Assembly: GCF_038452265.1 (NCBI RefSeq)
Contig: NZ_CP151842.1
Coordinates: 2,542,001-2,606,000 of the forward strand
Reading direction: 5' to 3'
From: Vibrio diazotrophicus
Lineage (GTDB): Bacteria > Pseudomonadota > Gammaproteobacteria > Enterobacterales > Vibrionaceae
Length of the DNA stretch: 64,000 nt
Shown: positions 1 through 8,961 of the stretch, one piece after another
Layout of the letters: each line of letters begins with the position of its first letter
How positions within the stretch are numbered: the first letter of the stretch is position 1
Position numbers and translations under genes: made by a program
Notes under the pieces: generated by a model
Seen by the model: the letters and a program-made list of their open reading frames with translations, nothing else
Told to the model about the DNA's origin: nothing
The model's database searches: none

Positions 1-1
1 T

Positions 2-631
2 AAGCCAATCACACCGGATTTTATTAAGCAGATGTCTACTGGTGTCAGAATTCTCGATACGGTGACCTTGCCATGTAAAGTGGAAATGGAGACCAAGTTT
101 TCATTTCGTATTGTTCTGACTCAAGGTCTCAACCGTCAAATTCGTCGTATGTGTGAAGCCCTAGGGTATGAAGTATTTAAACTGCGCCGTGTGCGTATTA
201 TGAATATTTCTTTGGATGGTATTCCAAACGGAAAATGGCGCTATCTGACTGACGCTGAAGTAGCAGAGATTCTGGCGATGTGTGAGGATTCTACGGGTAC
301 TGAAGAAGCATCAAAAGTTGACGCAAAAGGGCACAATATCCGTAAAGCGACAGATGCGAAACTGTTCGATAGCCGAGAAGAAAACCGAGAATCAAAAGCT
401 CGCAGAAACCAGAGCTCGAGTTCTTCTAAAGACAAAACTTATCAAGGTCACAATGCTGATACCTTCCGCCATGCGCCAAACTCAAAGAAAGGCAAAGCAA
501 GAAGTGACAGCCAAGGCAGAGCTCAGCAAGGTAAACCTCAACATAGCAAACCAAATCAGCAAAGTGTGAGAGGCAATAATAAGCCGTCAAACACACCTAG
601 AGTCGGTGGAACCTTAGGTTTGAAGAAGTAA
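2..631 (+). CDS. rluF: 23S rRNA pseudouridine synthase RluF, C-terminal part (5' truncated by window)
   Basis: The reading frame is open from base 2, so the gene begins upstream of the window and an internal Met at base 32 is not the start. The visible part matches the C-terminal half of the RsuA/RluB/E/F pseudouridine synthase family: the conserved TQGLNRQIRRMCEALGYEV segment followed by LRRVRIMNI. RluF isomerises U2604 (and to some extent U2605) of 23S rRNA. After about residue 95 of the visible part the chain becomes a hydrophilic Lys/Arg/Ser/Gln/Asn-rich tail, probably disordered; E. coli RluF also has a basic tail. The catalytic Asp lies outside the window. RluF rather than RluB/RluE is inferred from the pattern of similarity. 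Confidence 0.88.
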   Translation, partial: KPITPDFIKQMSTGVRILDTVTLPCKVEMETKFSFRIVLTQGLNRQIRRMCEALGYEVFKLRRVRIMNISLDGIPNGKWRYLTDAEVAEILAMCEDSTGTEEASKVDAKGHNIRKATDAKLFDSREENRESKARRNQSSSSSKDKTYQGHNADTFRHAPNSKKGKARSDSQGRAQQGKPQHSKPNQQSVRGNNKPSNTPRVGGTLGLKK

Positions 632-659
632 GAAGTTCAATAAAAACAGAAAAGACAAA

Positions 660-693
660 AACAGAAAAGGGAGCCTAAGCTCCCTTTTCTGTT
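660..693. terminator. Bidirectional rho-independent terminator between rluF and upp
   Basis: A 15-base arm AACAGAAAAGGGAGC pairs with GCTCCCTTTTCTGTT across a 4-base loop. It lies between the convergent rluF and upp genes and has A/T-rich flanks on both sides, so it can serve both. Confidence 0.85.
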
Positions 694-720
694 CAGTAAC
701 CTAATTTTCAATAACTTAAG

Positions 721-1347
721 TTACTTAGTACCAAAAATCTTATCGCCAGCGTCACCAAGACCCGGAACGATGTAACCTTTGTCATTCAATTTTTCATCAA
801 TCGCCGCAGTGTAAAGCTCAACATCTGGGTGAGCTTTTTCTAGCGCTTCAATACCTTCTGGTGCAGCAACTAGAACCAATACCTTGATTTGGTTACAGCC
901 TTTCTCTTTTAACAGATCGATAGTTGCGATCATTGAACCGCCAGTAGCCAGCATTGGGTCAACAACTAGCGCGATACGCTCTTCAATGTTTGAAGCAAGT
1001 TTGTTGAAGTATGGTACTGGCTCTAGAGTTTCTTCATCACGGTAAATACCTACAACACTGATACGAGCGCTTGGGATATGCTCTAGAACGCCATCCATCA
1101 TGCCTAAGCCAGCACGTAGGATTGGAACTACCGTCACTTTTTTACCTTTAATTTGGTCAACCGCTACAGGACCGTTCCAACCATTAATGGTCACTTTCTC
1201 AGTTTCAAAGTCTGCAGTTGCTTCGTAAGTTAATAGACTACCGACTTCCGTCGCTAACTCACGAAAACGCTTAGTGCTGATATCACCTTCTCTCATCAAG
1301 CCTAGTTTATGTTTAACAAGAGGGTGTTTAACTTCAACAACTTTCAT
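721..1347 (-). CDS. upp: Uracil phosphoribosyltransferase
   Basis: Makes UMP from uracil and PRPP in pyrimidine salvage, in the cytoplasm. The 208-residue protein is nearly collinear with E. coli Upp: it begins MKVVEVKHPLVKHKLGLMRE, has the PRPP-binding DPMLATGGS, and ends PGLGDAGDKIFGTK. The open frame extends to a GTG at 1362 and an ATG at 1353, but GGAG at 1354-1357 sits six bases before the ATG at 1347 and directly abuts the ATG at 1353, so 1347 is chosen; it also gives the usual family length. It is divergent from purM. In E. coli upp is followed by uraA; here it ends at a terminator shared with rluF. Confidence 0.97.
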   Translation of the reverse strand: MKVVEVKHPLVKHKLGLMREGDISTKRFRELATEVGSLLTYEATADFETEKVTINGWNGPVAVDQIKGKKVTVVPILRAGLGMMDGVLEHIPSARISVVGIYRDEETLEPVPYFNKLASNIEERIALVVDPMLATGGSMIATIDLLKEKGCNQIKVLVLVAAPEGIEALEKAHPDVELYTAAIDEKLNDKGYIVPGLGDAGDKIFGTK

Positions 1348-1434
1348 TTCCATCTCCGGCACAATTTAAATAAACCTCGGGATTATACACCTATTTTTTC
1401 AACTTTACCGACCAAAAATCGCGATAAAAAACTG

Positions 1435-1450
1435 ACGCAAACGTTTTCCT
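1435..1450. promoter_or_regulatory. PurR operator upstream of purM
   Basis: ACGCAAACGTTTTCCT is a complete match to the E. coli PurR consensus ACGCAAACGTTTTCNT. It lies 64 bases before the purM start, just upstream of a possible -10 (TAGAAT, 1468-1473), so PurR binding would block the promoter region. Repression of purMN by PurR with hypoxanthine or guanine is established in E. coli; its operation here is inferred from the site. Confidence 0.9.
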
Positions 1451-1513
1451 TTTTGTTTTAAGCCCTGTAGAATAGCGCCGTTTTCATATCCAATTAGACC
1501 GAGGAACTTCCCC

Positions 1514-2554
1514 GTGAGCGGTAACAAGACTTCACTTAGCTACAAAGATGCTGGCGTAGATATCGATGCAGGCAATGCACTTGTTGAACGAATTAAAGGT
1601 GCTGTAAAGCGTACTCGTCGCCCTGAGGTAATGGGTGGCATTGGTGGCTTTGGTGCATTGTGCGAGCTTCCAACCAAATACAAACAACCTGTACTTGTTT
1701 CTGGTACAGATGGTGTTGGTACCAAACTTCGTCTTGCTTTGGATATGAAAAAGCACGACACCATTGGTATCGACTTAGTGGCTATGTGTGTAAACGACCT
1801 GATTGTACAAGGTGCTGAACCACTGTTTTTCCTAGATTACTATGCAACAGGTAAGCTAGACGTAGACACAGCAGCGGACGTTGTTTCTGGCATTGCTGAT
1901 GGCTGTGTTCAAGCTGGCTGTGCTCTAATCGGTGGTGAAACTGCTGAAATGCCAGGAATGTATGAAGGCGAAGATTACGACGTAGCGGGTTTTTGTGTCG
2001 GCGTAGTAGAAAAAGAAAACATCATCGACGGTACTAAAGTTGCTGCGGGTAATGCCCTGATTGCTGTGGGTTCTAGTGGTCCACACTCAAACGGTTACTC
2101 TCTAGTTCGTAAAATCCTAGAAGTTTCTGCTGCAGACAAAAATGAACTTCTTGAAGGTAAAACGATTGGTGAACACCTTCTTGAGCCTACTAAGATTTAC
2201 ATCAAGTCAGGTCTTAAACTGATTGCAGAACACGACATTCACGCTATTTCTCACATCACTGGCGGCGGCTTCTGGGAAAACATCCCTCGCGTACTTCCTG
2301 AAGGTACCAAAGCAGTTATTGATGGTAAGAGCTGGGAATGGCCTGCAATCTTCAAATGGCTACAAGAGAAAGGCAACGTAGATACTCACGAGATGTACCG
2401 TACATTTAACTGTGGTGTTGGTCTAATCATTGCCCTTCCACAAGATCAAGCTGAAGCCGCTGTTAACCTTCTAAAAGCTGAAGGCGAAAACGCATGGGTT
2501 ATCGGTGAAATTGCAGCAGCTCAAGCTGGTGAAGAGCAAGTAGAGATCAATTAA
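1514..2554 (+). CDS. purM: Phosphoribosylformylglycinamidine cyclo-ligase (AIR synthetase)
   Basis: Fifth step of purine synthesis: ATP-dependent closure of FGAM to aminoimidazole ribotide. The 346-residue protein fits the family length and carries the AIRS signatures SYKDAGVDIDAGN near the N-terminus, VLVSGTDGVGTKLRLA, DLIVQGAEPLFFLDYYATG, ALIGGETAEMPGMY and SHITGGGFWENIPR. The start is GTG at 1514, preceded by GAGG at 1500-1503; no in-frame ATG lies near the conserved N-terminus. It is the first gene of the purM-purN operon (3-base gap) behind a PurR box. Confidence 0.97.
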   Translation: MSGNKTSLSYKDAGVDIDAGNALVERIKGAVKRTRRPEVMGGIGGFGALCELPTKYKQPVLVSGTDGVGTKLRLALDMKKHDTIGIDLVAMCVNDLIVQGAEPLFFLDYYATGKLDVDTAADVVSGIADGCVQAGCALIGGETAEMPGMYEGEDYDVAGFCVGVVEKENIIDGTKVAAGNALIAVGSSGPHSNGYSLVRKILEVSAADKNELLEGKTIGEHLLEPTKIYIKSGLKLIAEHDIHAISHITGGGFWENIPRVLPEGTKAVIDGKSWEWPAIFKWLQEKGNVDTHEMYRTFNCGVGLIIALPQDQAEAAVNLLKAEGENAWVIGEIAAAQAGEEQVEIN

Positions 2555-2557
2555 TCC

Positions 2558-3196
2558 ATGAAGAGTATTGTTGTTTTAATTTCAGGAAATGGTACCAATT
2601 TACAAGCGATCATCGATGCTTGTGAGTCAAGCATTAGTGAAGGCAGAGTAACGGCTGTTTTTTCGAATAAAGCAACTGCTTATGGCTTAGAGCGAGCTAA
2701 AAAAGCAGGTGCAGCGGCAGTATTTGTCGATCCAAAAGAGTATGAGACTCGTGATGCTTACGACCATGCGCTGATGGAGCAAATTGATGAATATAAGCCT
2801 GACCTTATAATTTTAGCGGGCTATATGCGTATTCTGAGTAGTGAATTTGTACGTCACTACTTAGGACGTATGATCAATATTCACCCTTCACTGTTACCTA
2901 AGTACCCAGGTCTGAATACTTACCAGCGTGCTATCCACGCGGGTGATGAAGAACATGGCACCAGTGTTCATTTTGTGACAGAACAACTCGATGGCGGCCC
3001 TGTCATTCTGCAAGCGAAAGTACCTATCTTCGATGAAGATACTGTTGAAACGCTAACAGACCGAGTTCAAACTCAGGAATACCGAATCTACCCTCTGGTA
3101 ACACAATGGTTCGTTGAAGGCAGACTTGAGATGATTGAAGGTAAAGCGTTTTTAGACGGCGAACCTTTAGGTATGCACGGTTATGCTAGCGAATAA
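2558..3196 (+). CDS. purN: Phosphoribosylglycinamide formyltransferase (GAR transformylase, folate-dependent)
   Basis: Transfers formyl from 10-formyl-THF to GAR, the third step of purine synthesis. At 212 residues it equals E. coli PurN in length. Visible motifs are VLISGNGTNLQAIIDA (phosphate loop region), LAGYMRILSSEFV, INIHPSLLPKYPGL (Asn and His of the catalytic site) and HGTSVHFVTEQLDGGPVI, which contains the catalytic Asp. It lies three bases after purM and shares its PurR-controlled promoter. Confidence 0.97.
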   Translation: MKSIVVLISGNGTNLQAIIDACESSISEGRVTAVFSNKATAYGLERAKKAGAAAVFVDPKEYETRDAYDHALMEQIDEYKPDLIILAGYMRILSSEFVRHYLGRMINIHPSLLPKYPGLNTYQRAIHAGDEEHGTSVHFVTEQLDGGPVILQAKVPIFDEDTVETLTDRVQTQEYRIYPLVTQWFVEGRLEMIEGKAFLDGEPLGMHGYASE

Positions 3197-3228
3197 ATGC
3201 TAGTTAACGCTTAGATTTAAAGCTAGCA

Positions 3229-3259
3229 AAAAGGGTTGATACTGCATCAACCCTTTTTT
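3229..3259. terminator. Rho-independent terminator after purMN
   Basis: AAAGGGTTGAT and ATCAACCCTTT flank a 5-base loop and are followed by a T run. The A-rich left arm means it can also serve the converging gene at 3286-4131. Confidence 0.88.
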
Positions 3260-3285
3260 CATGTTCGTTTTTTATGTTCAGCTTT

Positions 3286-4131
3286 TCACTCAAGCGGCTC
3301 TGTAGGCGCTTGGTTTCCCGGCTTAGGCGCAGCAAATGCTACATCGGATAAATCGGCACTGTTACTTTCGAACAGTTCACCATAGTGGAAAATATTGAAT
3401 TCACCGGGCTTCATTCTTTGCCACTGCTCATTTCCAGTTAAAGGTTGAGTCGCAATCACAGAAACCACATCATTCGGTGTCGTTTCTTCCTGAAAGTTGA
3501 TTTCAATATCTTCATCAAGCAAAGCTGCTCGACCAAATGGCGCTCGACGAGTGATCCAGTACAGATGATTGGTGCAGTACGTCATCAGATATTCACCATC
3601 AGACAACAGCATATTAAAGACACCTTTCTCGCGCAGATCATCGCAACGCAAAGAGATGTAGCGAAAAACCTCGTGCATATCTTTCGGTGGTTCAGGATAG
3701 CGATTCTCTAACTTATCGAGTAACCAGCAAAATGCGGCTTCACTGTCTGTTTCTCCGACAGGACGATGACGACCGGTTGGCAAATCTTGGTAATCGATGA
3801 GTTGTCCATTGTGAGCAAAAGTCCAGTAACGCCCCCACAACTCACGAGTAAATGGGTGCGTATTCTCCAGATTGACACCGCCTCTATTAGCTTGGCGAAT
3901 ATGGCTTATCACCGCGCAGCTTTTGATTGGGTATTCCTGGACTAACTGTGCAATCTTCGATTGGTAACTAGGATTGGGATCTTTAAATGTTCGAAAGCCT
4001 TTACCTTCATAAAACGTGATACCCCAACCATCTCTGTGTGGTCCGGTATTGCCGCCACGTTGAATCAAACCAGTAAAGCTAAAACAAATATCAGTCGGGA
4101 CATTGGCGCTCATTCCGAGCAATTCACACAT
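3286..4131 (-). CDS. yafJ: Class II glutamine amidotransferase family protein (YafJ-like)
   Basis: The protein starts MCELLGMSAN, so removal of Met exposes the Cys nucleophile of the N-terminal-nucleophile glutaminase fold. Other class II features are HRDGWGITFY, ISHIRQANRGGV, NTHPF and FAHNGQL (Asn-Gly oxyanion hole). There is no synthase domain, as in E. coli YafJ (255 residues); this protein is 281 residues with a short Pro-rich C-terminal tail. Members resemble Egt/Dug3-type amidohydrolases, but the physiological substrate of YafJ is not settled. It converges on purN and is followed upstream by gmhA in the same direction, as in E. coli where yafJ neighbours gmhA. Confidence 0.88.
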   Translation of the reverse strand: MCELLGMSANVPTDICFSFTGLIQRGGNTGPHRDGWGITFYEGKGFRTFKDPNPSYQSKIAQLVQEYPIKSCAVISHIRQANRGGVNLENTHPFTRELWGRYWTFAHNGQLIDYQDLPTGRHRPVGETDSEAAFCWLLDKLENRYPEPPKDMHEVFRYISLRCDDLREKGVFNMLLSDGEYLMTYCTNHLYWITRRAPFGRAALLDEDIEINFQEETTPNDVVSVIATQPLTGNEQWQRMKPGEFNIFHYGELFESNSADLSDVAFAAPKPGNQAPTEPLE

Positions 4132-4234
4132 CTTAACTCTCTCTCCTACTACAACCCTAAAACTCCTGACTACCGATCATATTTCGAGCTGGCCTTTATT
4201 ATTTGTTATAAAAAACCAGCTCGATAAACATCAC

Positions 4235-4810
4235 TTATTCCATTTCTTTTTCAATAAGCTGAATAATGATGTGGATAATTTTGATGTGTACTTCTTGGAT
4301 ACGATCAGCATAGCCAAAATGCGGTACGCGAACTTCAACATCCGCAATGCCTGCCATTTTGCCGCCGTCTTTACCAGTAAGAGCGATAGTCTTCATGCCT
4401 TTCGCTTTTGCAGCTTCGATTGCTTTTAAAATGTTGCCAGAGTTACCAGAAGTCGATAAACCGAATAGCACATCACCCGCAGAGCCAACCGCTTCAACAT
4501 AACGAGAGAAAACAAAATCATAACCAAAGTCGTTACTCACGCATGACAGATGACTTGGATCAGAAATAGCGATACCAGGGTAACCAGGGCGGTTTTCACG
4601 GTAACGACCTGTTAACTCTTCAGCAAAATGCATTGCGTCACAGTGTGAGCCACCATTACCACAAGACAGCACTTTACCGCCTTGTTTGAATGAATCAGCA
4701 ATAAGCTTAGCAGCAGCTTCAATTTGAGCGATGTTATGATCGTCACTCAAAAACTTGTTCAACACTTCAGCCGCTTCTGTTAGTTCACTTCTAATTAGAT
4801 CCTGATACAT
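4235..4810 (-). CDS. gmhA: Sedoheptulose-7-phosphate isomerase
   Basis: Converts sedoheptulose 7-phosphate to D-glycero-D-manno-heptose 7-phosphate, the first step in heptose supply for the LPS inner core. The SIS-domain protein has the motifs VLSCGNGGSHCDAMHFAEEL, GRYRENRPGYP, STSGNSGNI and VPHFGYADRIQE, nearly identical to E. coli GmhA. The open frame runs on to 4885, but the conserved start MYQDLIRSELTEAAE begins at 4810 and gives 191 residues, the family size. It is divergent from fadE. Confidence 0.97.
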   Translation of the reverse strand: MYQDLIRSELTEAAEVLNKFLSDDHNIAQIEAAAKLIADSFKQGGKVLSCGNGGSHCDAMHFAEELTGRYRENRPGYPGIAISDPSHLSCVSNDFGYDFVFSRYVEAVGSAGDVLFGLSTSGNSGNILKAIEAAKAKGMKTIALTGKDGGKMAGIADVEVRVPHFGYADRIQEVHIKIIHIIIQLIEKEME

Positions 4811-5144
4811 AGTTATTCTCTTCTTAAATCTGCTTGCAGATGAACTCTCTTCTTTGAGAGCTAGGACACTATTGAGTTTACCCAAACCTGTGATTCTGTC
4901 GATAGATAAGCCTCAATAATTGCACTATGAGAACAATTTTCATCTCTCTGGAATCGAATCAGAGCGCACACTTTAGACTATTCACTCTACTTAGATCACT
5001 TTTTGAACATTTAATGGTTTTACATTTTATTAATAATTCATTTACACTTTACTGGTTAGACCACTTTTAACAACTTCAGAAAGCTCATAAAAATGAATGC
5101 TGAAAACTCGAAATAACAAACAGCATGACTATAAGGACATTAAC
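4811..5144. other. gmhA-fadE divergent intergenic region
   Basis: 334 bases with no convincing gene. It must hold the promoters of both divergent genes. The clearest element is the FadR-like site at 5050-5066; the rest is AT-rich and shows no strong hairpin. Confidence 0.6.
5050..5066. promoter_or_regulatory. FadR-like operator upstream of fadE
   Basis: TACTGGTTAGACCACTT matches a FadR consensus of the form AACTGGTCNGACCTCTT at 14 of 17 positions, including the core CTGGTNNGACC dyad. It lies 79 bases before the fadE start. FadR repression of fadE, relieved by long-chain acyl-CoA, is established in E. coli. Confidence 0.75.
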
Positions 5145-7589
5145 ATGGACATCTTGCTCTCAACATTAGGGTTCTTTGCAGTACTTGGCGCTTGCTTGTA
5201 TCACAGAACTTCATTATTTGTATCACTCGCGGCACTCACCATCACTATGCTGATGCTCTCCCTATTCGGTCCTGTGGGCGTTGTAGGCTGGAGCTTATAC
5301 TTGGCCGCAATCGCGCTTTTTACTGTTCCTTCTATTCGCCAAGCTGCCATTAGCGCAAAGGCGTTAACCGTATTTAAAAAAGTACTTCCTGCTATGTCGC
5401 AAACAGAAAAAGAAGCGTTAGATGCAGGTACGGTATGGTGGGAAGCAGAGCTGTTCAAAGGCAAACCAAACTGGCAGCAATTGCACGACATTCCTGCGCC
5501 GCAGTTAAGTGAAGAAGAACGCGCTTTTCTTGAAGGTCCGGTGAATAAAGTCTGTGCCATGGTCAATGACTATCAAGTGACTCACGAACTGGCCGACCTT
5601 CCTCCAGAGGTTTGGCAGTACCTGAAAGACAACAAATTCTTCGCCATGATCATTAAGAAAAAATACGGTGGCTTAGAGTTTTCGGCTTATGCGCAATCTT
5701 TAGTTCTTCAAAAGCTAACTGGGGTATCTGGTGTTCTTTCTTCAACCGTTGGTGTACCTAACTCATTAGGTCCGGGTGAACTGCTGCAACACTACGGTAC
5801 TAAAGAACAGCAAGACTACTACCTACCTCGTCTTGCACAAGGTAAAGAGATCCCATGTTTCGCTCTTACCAGCCCAGAAGCAGGTTCAGATGCTGGTTCA
5901 ATTCCGGATTTCGGCGTTGTCTGCAAAGGCCAATGGGAAGGCAACGAAGTTCTTGGTATGAGACTGACTTGGAACAAGCGTTACATTACGCTTGCGCCAG
6001 TCGCCACCGTTCTGGGATTAGCTTTCAAATTACAAGACCCAGAACACCTACTTGGTGAGAAAGAAAATATTGGTATCACTTGTGCTCTTATCCCAACCAA
6101 TCTAAAAGGTGTGGAAATTGGTAACCGCCACTTCCCGCTTAACGTTCCATTCCAGAATGGTCCTACTCGCGGTAATGACATCTTTGTTCCGCTAGATTTC
6201 ATTATCGGTGGCCCAGAGATGGCAGGCCAAGGATGGAGAATGTTGGTTGAGTGTCTCTCGGTTGGACGTGGTATCACTCTACCGTCAAACTCAACTGGCG
6301 GTACAAAAAGCGCGGCTTTGGCAACTGGCGCTTACGCGCGTATTCGTCGTCAGTTCAAACAACCTATAGGTCAAATGGAAGGTATTGAAGAGCCATTAGC
6401 ACGCTTGGCAGGTAATGCGTATGTGATGGATGCGGCAAGTAATTTGACCGTTGCAGGTATCGACCTTGGTGAGAAGCCATCGGTAATTTCTGCCATTGTG
6501 AAATACCACTGTACCCATCGTGGTCAACGTTCAATTATTGATGCGATGGACATTGTCGGCGGTAAAGGTATCTGCTTAGGCCCTTCAAACTTCTTGGCGA
6601 GAGGTTATCAAGGCTCACCAATTGCAATTACTGTGGAAGGCGCAAACATTCTGACTCGTTCAATGATCATCTTTGGTCAGGGCGCGATTCGCTGCCATCC
6701 TTATGTATTGAAAGAGATGGAAGCCGCACACTCTGAAAGTTCGAATGCTGTTGAGCAGTTTGACAGCGCGTTGGCAGGCCACGTTAGTTTTACCACCAGC
6801 AACTTAGTCCGCAGTATCTGGTTAGGTCTAACCGATGGTATCGGCTCTTACTCGCCAACTAAAGATGCAACACAACGCTACTACCAGCAGCTAAACCGTT
6901 ACAGTGCGAACTTAGCGCTTTTAGCTGACATATCTATGGCTGTTTTGGGCGGTTCTTTGAAACGCAAAGAGCGTTTATCTGCTCGTCTGGGTGATATTTT
7001 GAGTCAGCTATACATGAGCTCAGCAACCCTGAAACGTTTTGAGAACGATGACCGTCCGGTTGAAGATTTGCCATTGGTTCACTGGGGATTGCAAGACAGC
7101 TTAAAACAAACAGAAGTGGCGATAGATGAGTTTCTTGCTAACTTCCCGAACCCTGTGATCGGCAAAGTGTTACGTGTCTTAATTCTTCCTTTTGGTCGAG
7201 TTCGTAAAGGGCCAAACGACAAACTGGACAGCAAACTGGCGCAAATACTTCAAACACCAAGCGCAACACGTACACGCCTTGGCCGAAACCAGTATTTAGC
7301 ACCTACAGCACATAACCCAGCAGGTCGCATTGAACTGGCACTAAGCGTTATCCTGCAAGCCGAACCTATTTTCGATAAAGTATGTAAAGCGCTTGATAAA
7401 CGTTACCCATTCACTCAACTCGATAAGATTGCAGCAGAAGGGTTAGCTAACAAGATCATCAATGAACAAGAAGCAGAGCTTTTAATCGAGGCTGAAAGCC
7501 ACCGCTTGTACACCATTAATGTTGATGACTTCGCACCGTCGGAGCTTGCGGCAAAAAAGACAAAAACCAAACTGGAACAAGTCGCTTAG
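5145..7589 (+). CDS. fadE: Acyl-CoA dehydrogenase FadE
   Basis: Catalyses the first oxidation of beta-oxidation (acyl-CoA to trans-2-enoyl-CoA, FAD-dependent). At 814 residues it is the large bacterial FadE type, the same length as E. coli FadE. Two hydrophobic segments in the first ~60 residues suggest membrane association. The dehydrogenase core shows FAMIIKKKYGGLEFSAYAQS, FALTSPEAGSDAGSIPD, FPLNVPFQNGPTRGND, SVGRGITLPSNSTGG and ITVEGANILTRSMIIFGQGA, followed by the FadE-specific C-terminal domain. The frame opens at 5097, but ATG 5145 follows AAGGA with good spacing and matches the family N-terminus. A FadR-like site lies upstream. Confidence 0.96.
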   Translation: MDILLSTLGFFAVLGACLYHRTSLFVSLAALTITMLMLSLFGPVGVVGWSLYLAAIALFTVPSIRQAAISAKALTVFKKVLPAMSQTEKEALDAGTVWWEAELFKGKPNWQQLHDIPAPQLSEEERAFLEGPVNKVCAMVNDYQVTHELADLPPEVWQYLKDNKFFAMIIKKKYGGLEFSAYAQSLVLQKLTGVSGVLSSTVGVPNSLGPGELLQHYGTKEQQDYYLPRLAQGKEIPCFALTSPEAGSDAGSIPDFGVVCKGQWEGNEVLGMRLTWNKRYITLAPVATVLGLAFKLQDPEHLLGEKENIGITCALIPTNLKGVEIGNRHFPLNVPFQNGPTRGNDIFVPLDFIIGGPEMAGQGWRMLVECLSVGRGITLPSNSTGGTKSAALATGAYARIRRQFKQPIGQMEGIEEPLARLAGNAYVMDAASNLTVAGIDLGEKPSVISAIVKYHCTHRGQRSIIDAMDIVGGKGICLGPSNFLARGYQGSPIAITVEGANILTRSMIIFGQGAIRCHPYVLKEMEAAHSESSNAVEQFDSALAGHVSFTTSNLVRSIWLGLTDGIGSYSPTKDATQRYYQQLNRYSANLALLADISMAVLGGSLKRKERLSARLGDILSQLYMSSATLKRFENDDRPVEDLPLVHWGLQDSLKQTEVAIDEFLANFPNPVIGKVLRVLILPFGRVRKGPNDKLDSKLAQILQTPSATRTRLGRNQYLAPTAHNPAGRIELALSVILQAEPIFDKVCKALDKRYPFTQLDKIAAEGLANKIINEQEAELLIEAESHRLYTINVDDFAPSELAAKKTKTKLEQVA

Positions 7590-7627
7590 ATAAAAATTAA
7601 GCAACAAATTAAATCAGTTAAAACGTA

Positions 7628-7654
7628 AAAAAGGGAGGTTTAACCTCCCTTTTC
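7628..7654. terminator. Bidirectional terminator between fadE and the TIGR03503-family gene
   Basis: A near-perfect palindrome, AAGGGAGGTT facing AACCTCCCTT, has an A run on the left and a T run on the right, between two convergent genes. Confidence 0.87.
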
Positions 7655-7670
7655 TATTATCCGCTCTGTG

Positions 7671-8921
7671 TTATTTCTTTGGCATGTTGAGCTGCATTTC
7701 AGGAAGCATTTCCTTACGAGCTTTAAACTTACGCATAAAGAACCAACCTATCAGCGCCAGAATAATCACAATCACGTTACCGATGGCGATATAAATAATG
7801 TATTGAGTACGTCGTTCTTCACGAATCTTTTGTAGCATCTCTTCTTGAGCGATTTTACGGCGCTGCTCTGCTTCCTCCTCCTGCATCAAGCGAGCTTGTT
7901 CAAGATCGAGCTCTTGAACCACACTGTAAGTGCTCTCTTTAATCGGAAAATAAAGCGGGCGCTTAGAAGCCAGATCGGTCGCATAAACACCACCTTCCCA
8001 CGCGTAGTTACCTAAATCTCCATCATAGGGAACCGTAAGCGTCATCTTTAATGATTCAGGCTCGGCAATACCTTCAACAAGAAACTCTTTATTATCAGGC
8101 GATTGATGGCGAATGTGCGCAGCAAGTGAGCCGGGCTCGATCATCCCCTGTTCACCACTGATCACAACCTGATGAGGTTCGTTCGCGACACGCGACTGAA
8201 TAAAGCTCGAAGTAAGTGGCGATGGGTATACCAACACTTCCTGTTCAAGCGCTCGTAAAAACACACCATTACCAGAAGTAATTCGCACCCGATATTTGCC
8301 AGGTTCCGGCGTAATATTGAGCTTAACCGTAAAAACGCCATCTCCGGGCTTTTCATCCAAATCTCGCCCATCATCAGCAAACTCACCAATCACGGTTGGT
8401 ACAGGTCGCGCCTCTTTTACTAAGTTCTCTTCATCTTCAATATATTTACGAAAAGTGACTTTGAGATTCACTCTTTCAAGGAAATCTTTGAGCAGTAAAG
8501 GTTTGCCATCTGAGGTTAAGCGAGCCGTGAACTTCATTTCCTCGCCTTGATAAATTCGGGTTGGAAAGGTATCTGAGGTCAGCTGTAGATGTGAAATAAG
8601 CTTTACGTTGTTTTTAGGCGACACTTTACCTATTGCTTGCCAAGGCCCTGGCATTGGGTTGTCGATAGAAATAATGTCCATCGTTGGTTCTTGATACCAA
8701 CGCACACTATCTGGATTTTTTGTCGCGTAATACTTTCTACCATCAGGGCGCACCAACACTACTGGCTGAGAACCTTGCTCACGGTAAATGACAAACGTTA
8801 TTTGAGTAATAGTAGGATCAACACGAAATCGGTTATCTAACAAAGAAAGTGAGGATTCACGGCTAGCGAAAGTATTCAAACTCAAGAGGAGCCCCAAAAG
8901 AGCAATTCCAATCCTCAACAT
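7671..8921 (-). CDS. TIGR03503-family membrane-anchored protein of unknown function
   Basis: 416 residues. A signal peptide is visible (MLRIGIALLGLLLSLNTFAS). A large presumably periplasmic beta-rich region follows; DGRDLDEKPGDGVFTVKLNI and FPTRIYQGEEMKFTARL resemble Ig-like or Ca-binding sandwich strands. Then come a charged segment rich in Glu/Arg/Gln (about 338-372, likely helical), one transmembrane helix (about 376-398) and a short basic cytoplasmic tail. I recognise it as the uncharacterised family often found beside dnaQ in Vibrio and Shewanella; the family name is from memory. No enzymatic motif is visible. The von Willebrand/BatA-like proteins are an alternative for the topology, but no MIDAS motif is present. 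Confidence 0.75.
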   Translation of the reverse strand: MLRIGIALLGLLLSLNTFASRESSLSLLDNRFRVDPTITQITFVIYREQGSQPVVLVRPDGRKYYATKNPDSVRWYQEPTMDIISIDNPMPGPWQAIGKVSPKNNVKLISHLQLTSDTFPTRIYQGEEMKFTARLTSDGKPLLLKDFLERVNLKVTFRKYIEDEENLVKEARPVPTVIGEFADDGRDLDEKPGDGVFTVKLNITPEPGKYRVRITSGNGVFLRALEQEVLVYPSPLTSSFIQSRVANEPHQVVISGEQGMIEPGSLAAHIRHQSPDNKEFLVEGIAEPESLKMTLTVPYDGDLGNYAWEGGVYATDLASKRPLYFPIKESTYSVVQELDLEQARLMQEEEAEQRRKIAQEEMLQKIREERRTQYIIYIAIGNVIVIILALIGWFFMRKFKARKEMLPEMQLNMPKK

Positions 8922-8961
8922 ATCATCTCCTAAAATAGACCACTCTTACTGACGCCAAAGA

